From NCBI GenBank assembly GCA_007118795.1, contig SKQX01000188.1:1-26137 (forward strand): a stretch of DNA of 26,137 nt, read 5' to 3'. Positions 22,836-26,137 of the stretch are shown piece after piece. Below the pieces are notes generated by a model. It made no database searches and was not told where the DNA came from. It saw only the letters and a program-made list of their open reading frames with translations. The first letter of the stretch is position 1. Each line of letters starts with the position of its first letter. Made by a program: the position numbers and the translations under genes. Source of the DNA: Thermoflexales bacterium. Its GTDB lineage: Bacteria; Chloroflexota; Anaerolineae; B4-G1.

Positions 22836-22841
22836 ATCAAG

Positions 22842-25800
22842 CTATCGACGCAGGTCCAGAAGCCCCATACCAATCCGCGGGGGCCGCTTCTCCTCCTCAT
22901 CCTTCCCGAAGTGAAGCACTTCACCCTCCCGGGTGACCGCCTCAATGCCCAGTCCCAGGCTCTGCATCTCTTTCACCAGCACTTTGAAGGAGGCGGGAAC
23001 GCCAACGTCCTTCACAGGCTCGCCCTTGACGATGGATTCGTACACCTCGACCCGTCCCTGGACGTCGTCGGACTTGACGGTGAGCATCTCCTGGAGCGAG
23101 TGAGCCGCCCCGTAGGCCTCCAGGGCCCAAACCTCCATCTCACCGAACCGCTGACCACCAAAGCGGGCCTTGCCCCCCAATGGCTGCTGGGTGACCAGGC
23201 TGTAGGGCCCGGTGGATCGTGCGTGAGCCTTGTCCTCCACCAGGTGGTGGAGCTTCATGATCGGCCTGTACCCCACCGTGACAGGCCGGTCCAGGGGCAC
23301 CCCTGTCTTACCGTCGTAGAGCGTCATCTTGCCCAAGATGGGCAGGGGATCGCCGGTCTCGAGACTGACCTGGTTGGCCAGGCGCTCGACGGCCTCAGCG
23401 TCCAGATCGCCCGCGTCCCGCCCGTGATCCTGGAGCCAGATGCGCAGACACGCCACGCGCGCCTGCCGATCGGCCTCGTATTGGTCCACGGATCCACGCG
23501 AGTCGTTCTCGAAGACCAGGACGCTGTCCGGTTCGTACCCCTGCTCGCGTAACCACTCTCTGAGGACGGCCCGCCGGGCGTAGATTCGATCCGTGAGCAG
23601 CTGATCGGTGTCGTAATCCTGATCCTCCAACCACGCCAGGATGTAAAAGAGACTCGCTTCCTCGTCGGACTGCAGTGAGTCCAAGGGGTAGTCCTGAGCC
23701 TTCAGCCACGCCCAGGCTCGTTCGTTGATCTCCCTCCACGCCCGATCGATAAGCCACGCCCGGGCAAGATCCGCCTCGATCTGGGGCTCCTCGGCCCCGT
23801 CGAAGGCGGGGGAAACCGCTCGGAACCCAAGGCGCGACGCTGCCCAACCGAGATGCGTCTCCAAGATCTGGCCGATGTTCATGCGTCCCGGGACACCCAG
23901 AGGGTTGAGGAGGATATCGACGGGCGTGCCGTCGGCCAAATAGGGCATGTCCTCGACGGGCAGCACCTTGGAGATGACCCCCTTGTTCCCGTGCCGTCCG
24001 GCGATCTTATCCCCGGCTGTAAGCTTCCGGAGCTGCGCGACGTTCACCCGCACCCTCCTCTCCACCCCGGTGGGGAGATCGCGATGCTCGTCTCGATCGA
24101 AGGAGCGCACGTCCACGACCGTACCCCGCTCCCCGTGGGGCATGCGCAGACTCGAATCCTTCACATCCCGGGCCTTCTCGCCGAAGATCGCCCGCAACAG
24201 TTTTTCCTCGGGACTCAGCTCCTTCTCGCCCTTGGGCGTGATCTTGCCCACCAGAATGTCCAGCGGGCCCACCTCCGCACCCACTCGAACGATCCCCTCT
24301 TCGTCCAGGTCCCGCAACGCCGTATCCCCCACGTGGGGGATGTCTCGCGTGATCTCCTCGGTCCCGAGCTTGGTGTTGCGGGCCTCAATCTCGTACTCCT
24401 CGATGTGGATGGAGGTGAACTTGTCGTCGCGAACGAGTCGCTCACTGATCAGGATGGCATCCTCATAGTTGCCGCCCTCCCAGGACAGGAAGGCGCACAA
24501 CACGTTCTGTCCCACAGCCAACTCACCACTCTGGGTGGAGGAGCTGTCGGCAAGAACGTCCCCCTTCTTCACATGCTGGCCTTTATAGACGATCGGTCGC
24601 TGGTTGATACAGGAGCTCTGGTTGGAGCGCTCGTACTTGCGGAGCCGATAGGTCCGAACGCCGTTCAGACCGCGAACGACAACCTCTCGCCCCGTCACGC
24701 CAATCACCTCGCCGTCGTCTTCGGCCAGGACCAGCTGACCCGAATCACGGGCCGCCGCGCCCTCGATGCCGGTGCCCACGATGGGGGCCTCGGGCTCCAA
24801 AAGGGGCACGCCCTGCCGCTGCATGTTCGACCCCATCAGCGCGCGGTTGGCATCGTCGTGCTCCAGGAACGGGATCAGCGCCGCCGACACACCCACGACC
24901 TGGCTCGGAGCGACGTCGATATAGTCGACGCGGCGAGGCGGCACCACCCGGAAGTCCCCAGCATGCCGGACTGTCACCCGATCCTCCAGGAAGCGGCCCT
25001 CATCGTCCAGAGCCACGGTGGCCTGCGCCACTCGGGCGCGGTCCTCCCGATCCGCCGAGAGAAACTCAGACTCGTCCGTCACCATCGGTTGCACCGGCAC
25101 TTGCTCGCGAAGACCGAGGGTTCCTATGGTCTCGGCCACCTCCGCCGTCACCCGGGCGCCCGCTTCGGCGACCACCTCCCCGCTCTCAGGATCGGTGACA
25201 TCGTCCCGGAGAATGTGGCCCATCAGGGCCTCAGCGGTGGGCGCGACCCGGCTGATCACCTTGCGGAAGGGTGTCTCCACGAACCCGAAATCGTTGATGC
25301 GCGCGTGGGTAGCCAGCCGGACAATCAAGCCGATGTTCGGTCCCTCAGGGGTCTCCACGGGACAGACACGTCCATAATGGGTATAATGGACATCGCGCAC
25401 CTCAAAGCCAGCGTACTCACGTCGCAGCCCGCCCGGTCCCAGAGCCGACAGGGTCCGCTTGTGCGTCAGCTCGGCCAGAGGGTTGGTCTGCTCCATGAAT
25501 TGGGACAACCGACTGGAGCCGAAGAACTGTCGGATGGCGGCCACATACGGCCGGATATTGATCAGCGTCACCGGCGTCATGGACTCGGCGTCGCGGCTGG
25601 ACATCCGGTCGACTACGATGCGCTCCATGCGACGCAGGCCCACCCGGAGCTTGTTCTGCACCAACTCACCCACGGTCTTGATGCGCCGGTTGCCCAGGTG
25701 ATCGATATCGTCGGCGTCCTCGATGCCGTTGTTGACGCGGATCATATGGCGCACGATGGAGACCACATCCCGCTTGGTAACCGTGCGGTGATCGAGGTCG

Positions 25801-26137
25801 ATGTCGAAGTTGAGGCGTTGATTGAGCTTGTAACGTCCCACCTGCTTGAGATCATAGCGGCGGGGGTCGAACAGCTGCTCCTCCAAGTACTGACGGGCGT
25901 TGTCCAGCGTCGCAGGATCGCCAGGGCGCATCCGCCGGTAGAACTCCACCAGGGCTTCCTCGGCCACCGTCCGTCCTCCGCTGGGCTCCCAGTCCGGTTC
26001 CTGGCGGAAGGTCGCCGGGATGTACTGATGCTCGGGGTTGCTGTCCGAGTCCTCGAACAACTTCAGGAGCGTTTCGTCGGTCCCGTCCTGCAGGACATCA
26101 TCTCCCGTACCGTCGTCCACCGCGGCCAAGGCCCGCA
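22842..26137 (-). CDS. rpoB: RNA polymerase beta subunit, 5' end missing, with large repeat-containing insertion
   Basis: The frame is open through the right edge; about 1,098 codons are visible and the N-terminus lies outside. Residues below count from the in-frame TTG at 26129, which is not the true start. Conserved blocks are FGSSRLSQFMEQTNPL (the rifampicin region), HYGRVCPVETPEGPNIGL, GDKIAGRHGNKGVISK (706-721), GVPGRMNIGQILETHLG and GGKARFGGQRFGEMEVWALE. About 155 residues lie between SPAFDGA and TLYDGKTG (780-933), where B. subtilis has roughly 25. They carry four Trp-Leu motifs (W808, W833, W859, W898), each followed by a short acidic stretch. The C-terminus ends MGLLDLRR. Unusually, rpoC does not follow. 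Confidence 0.97.
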   Translation of the reverse strand, partial: RALAAVDDGTGDDVLQDGTDETLLKLFEDSDSNPEHQYIPATFRQEPDWEPSGGRTVAEEALVEFYRRMRPGDPATLDNARQYLEEQLFDPRRYDLKQVGRYKLNQRLNFDIDLDHRTVTKRDVVSIVRHMIRVNNGIEDADDIDHLGNRRIKTVGELVQNKLRVGLRRMERIVVDRMSSRDAESMTPVTLINIRPYVAAIRQFFGSSRLSQFMEQTNPLAELTHKRTLSALGPGGLRREYAGFEVRDVHYTHYGRVCPVETPEGPNIGLIVRLATHARINDFGFVETPFRKVISRVAPTAEALMGHILRDDVTDPESGEVVAEAGARVTAEVAETIGTLGLREQVPVQPMVTDESEFLSADREDRARVAQATVALDDEGRFLEDRVTVRHAGDFRVVPPRRVDYIDVAPSQVVGVSAALIPFLEHDDANRALMGSNMQRQGVPLLEPEAPIVGTGIEGAAARDSGQLVLAEDDGEVIGVTGREVVVRGLNGVRTYRLRKYERSNQSSCINQRPIVYKGQHVKKGDVLADSSSTQSGELAVGQNVLCAFLSWEGGNYEDAILISERLVRDDKFTSIHIEEYEIEARNTKLGTEEITRDIPHVGDTALRDLDEEGIVRVGAEVGPLDILVGKITPKGEKELSPEEKLLRAIFGEKARDVKDSSLRMPHGERGTVVDVRSFDRDEHRDLPTGVERRVRVNVAQLRKLTAGDKIAGRHGNKGVISKVLPVEDMPYLADGTPVDILLNPLGVPGRMNIGQILETHLGWAASRLGFRAVSPAFDGAEEPQIEADLARAWLIDRAWREINERAWAWLKAQDYPLDSLQSDEEASLFYILAWLEDQDYDTDQLLTDRIYARRAVLREWLREQGYEPDSVLVFENDSRGSVDQYEADRQARVACLRIWLQDHGRDAGDLDAEAVERLANQVSLETGDPLPILGKMTLYDGKTGVPLDRPVTVGYRPIMKLHHLVEDKAHARSTGPYSLVTQQPLGGKARFGGQRFGEMEVWALEAYGAAHSLQEMLTVKSDDVQGRVEVYESIVKGEPVKDVGVPASFKVLVKEMQSLGLGIEAVTREGEVLHFGKDEEEKRPPRIGMGLLDLRR

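Overview
The window is one long, almost entirely minus-strand block of translation and transcription genes: the merged str, S10, spc and alpha ribosomal protein clusters of a G+C-rich bacterium. Read in the direction of transcription (right to left) the order is rpoB (5' end outside the window), rpsL, rpsG, fusA, tuf, rpsJ, rplC, rplD, rplW, rplB, rpsS, rplV, rpsC, rplP, rpmC, rpsQ, rplN, rplX, rplE, rpsZ (zinc-type S14), rpsH, rplF, rplR, rpsE, rpmD, rplO, secY, adk, map, rpmJ, rpsM, rpsK, rpsD, rpoA, rplQ, truA, rplM, rpsI. After a 513-base gap comes the start of a gene with a MazG/YabN-type methylase domain that runs off the left edge. The protein sequences and the mazG neighbour suggest a member of the Chloroflexota. 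That is a judgement from recognition of sequence character, not a computed placement.

Layout. Positions 22842-26137 carry rpoB, which has a large repeat-containing insertion. Positions 22419-22841 are non-coding and structured; they hold the best promoter in the window and a leader that ends in an intrinsic attenuator ahead of rpsL. Positions 18102-22418 hold the str genes. Positions 17611-17781 are a second structured gap, between rpsJ and rplC. Positions 5711-17610 hold the S10, spc and alpha ribosomal proteins with secY, adk and map, closely packed with several 4-base stop/start overlaps. Positions 3986-4186 are a third structured gap, between rpsD and rpoA. Positions 944-3985 finish with rpoA, rplQ, truA, rplM and rpsI. 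Positions 453-784 are an imperfect tandem duplication of about 168 bases.

The genes build both ribosomal subunits, the alpha and beta subunits of RNA polymerase, the elongation factors, the membrane protein channel (SecY), the first step of nascent protein maturation (Map), nucleotide balance (Adk) and tRNA pseudouridylation (TruA). Nothing resembles a defence island, CRISPR array, prophage or insertion sequence.

The unusual points lie inside familiar genes and between them: an EF-Tu whose switch I lacks the canonical RGITI sequence, a beta-subunit insertion built from repeated Trp-Leu motifs, rpoB not followed by rpoC, no infA between map and rpmJ, an S12 loop insertion, and several RNA-like intergenic structures.
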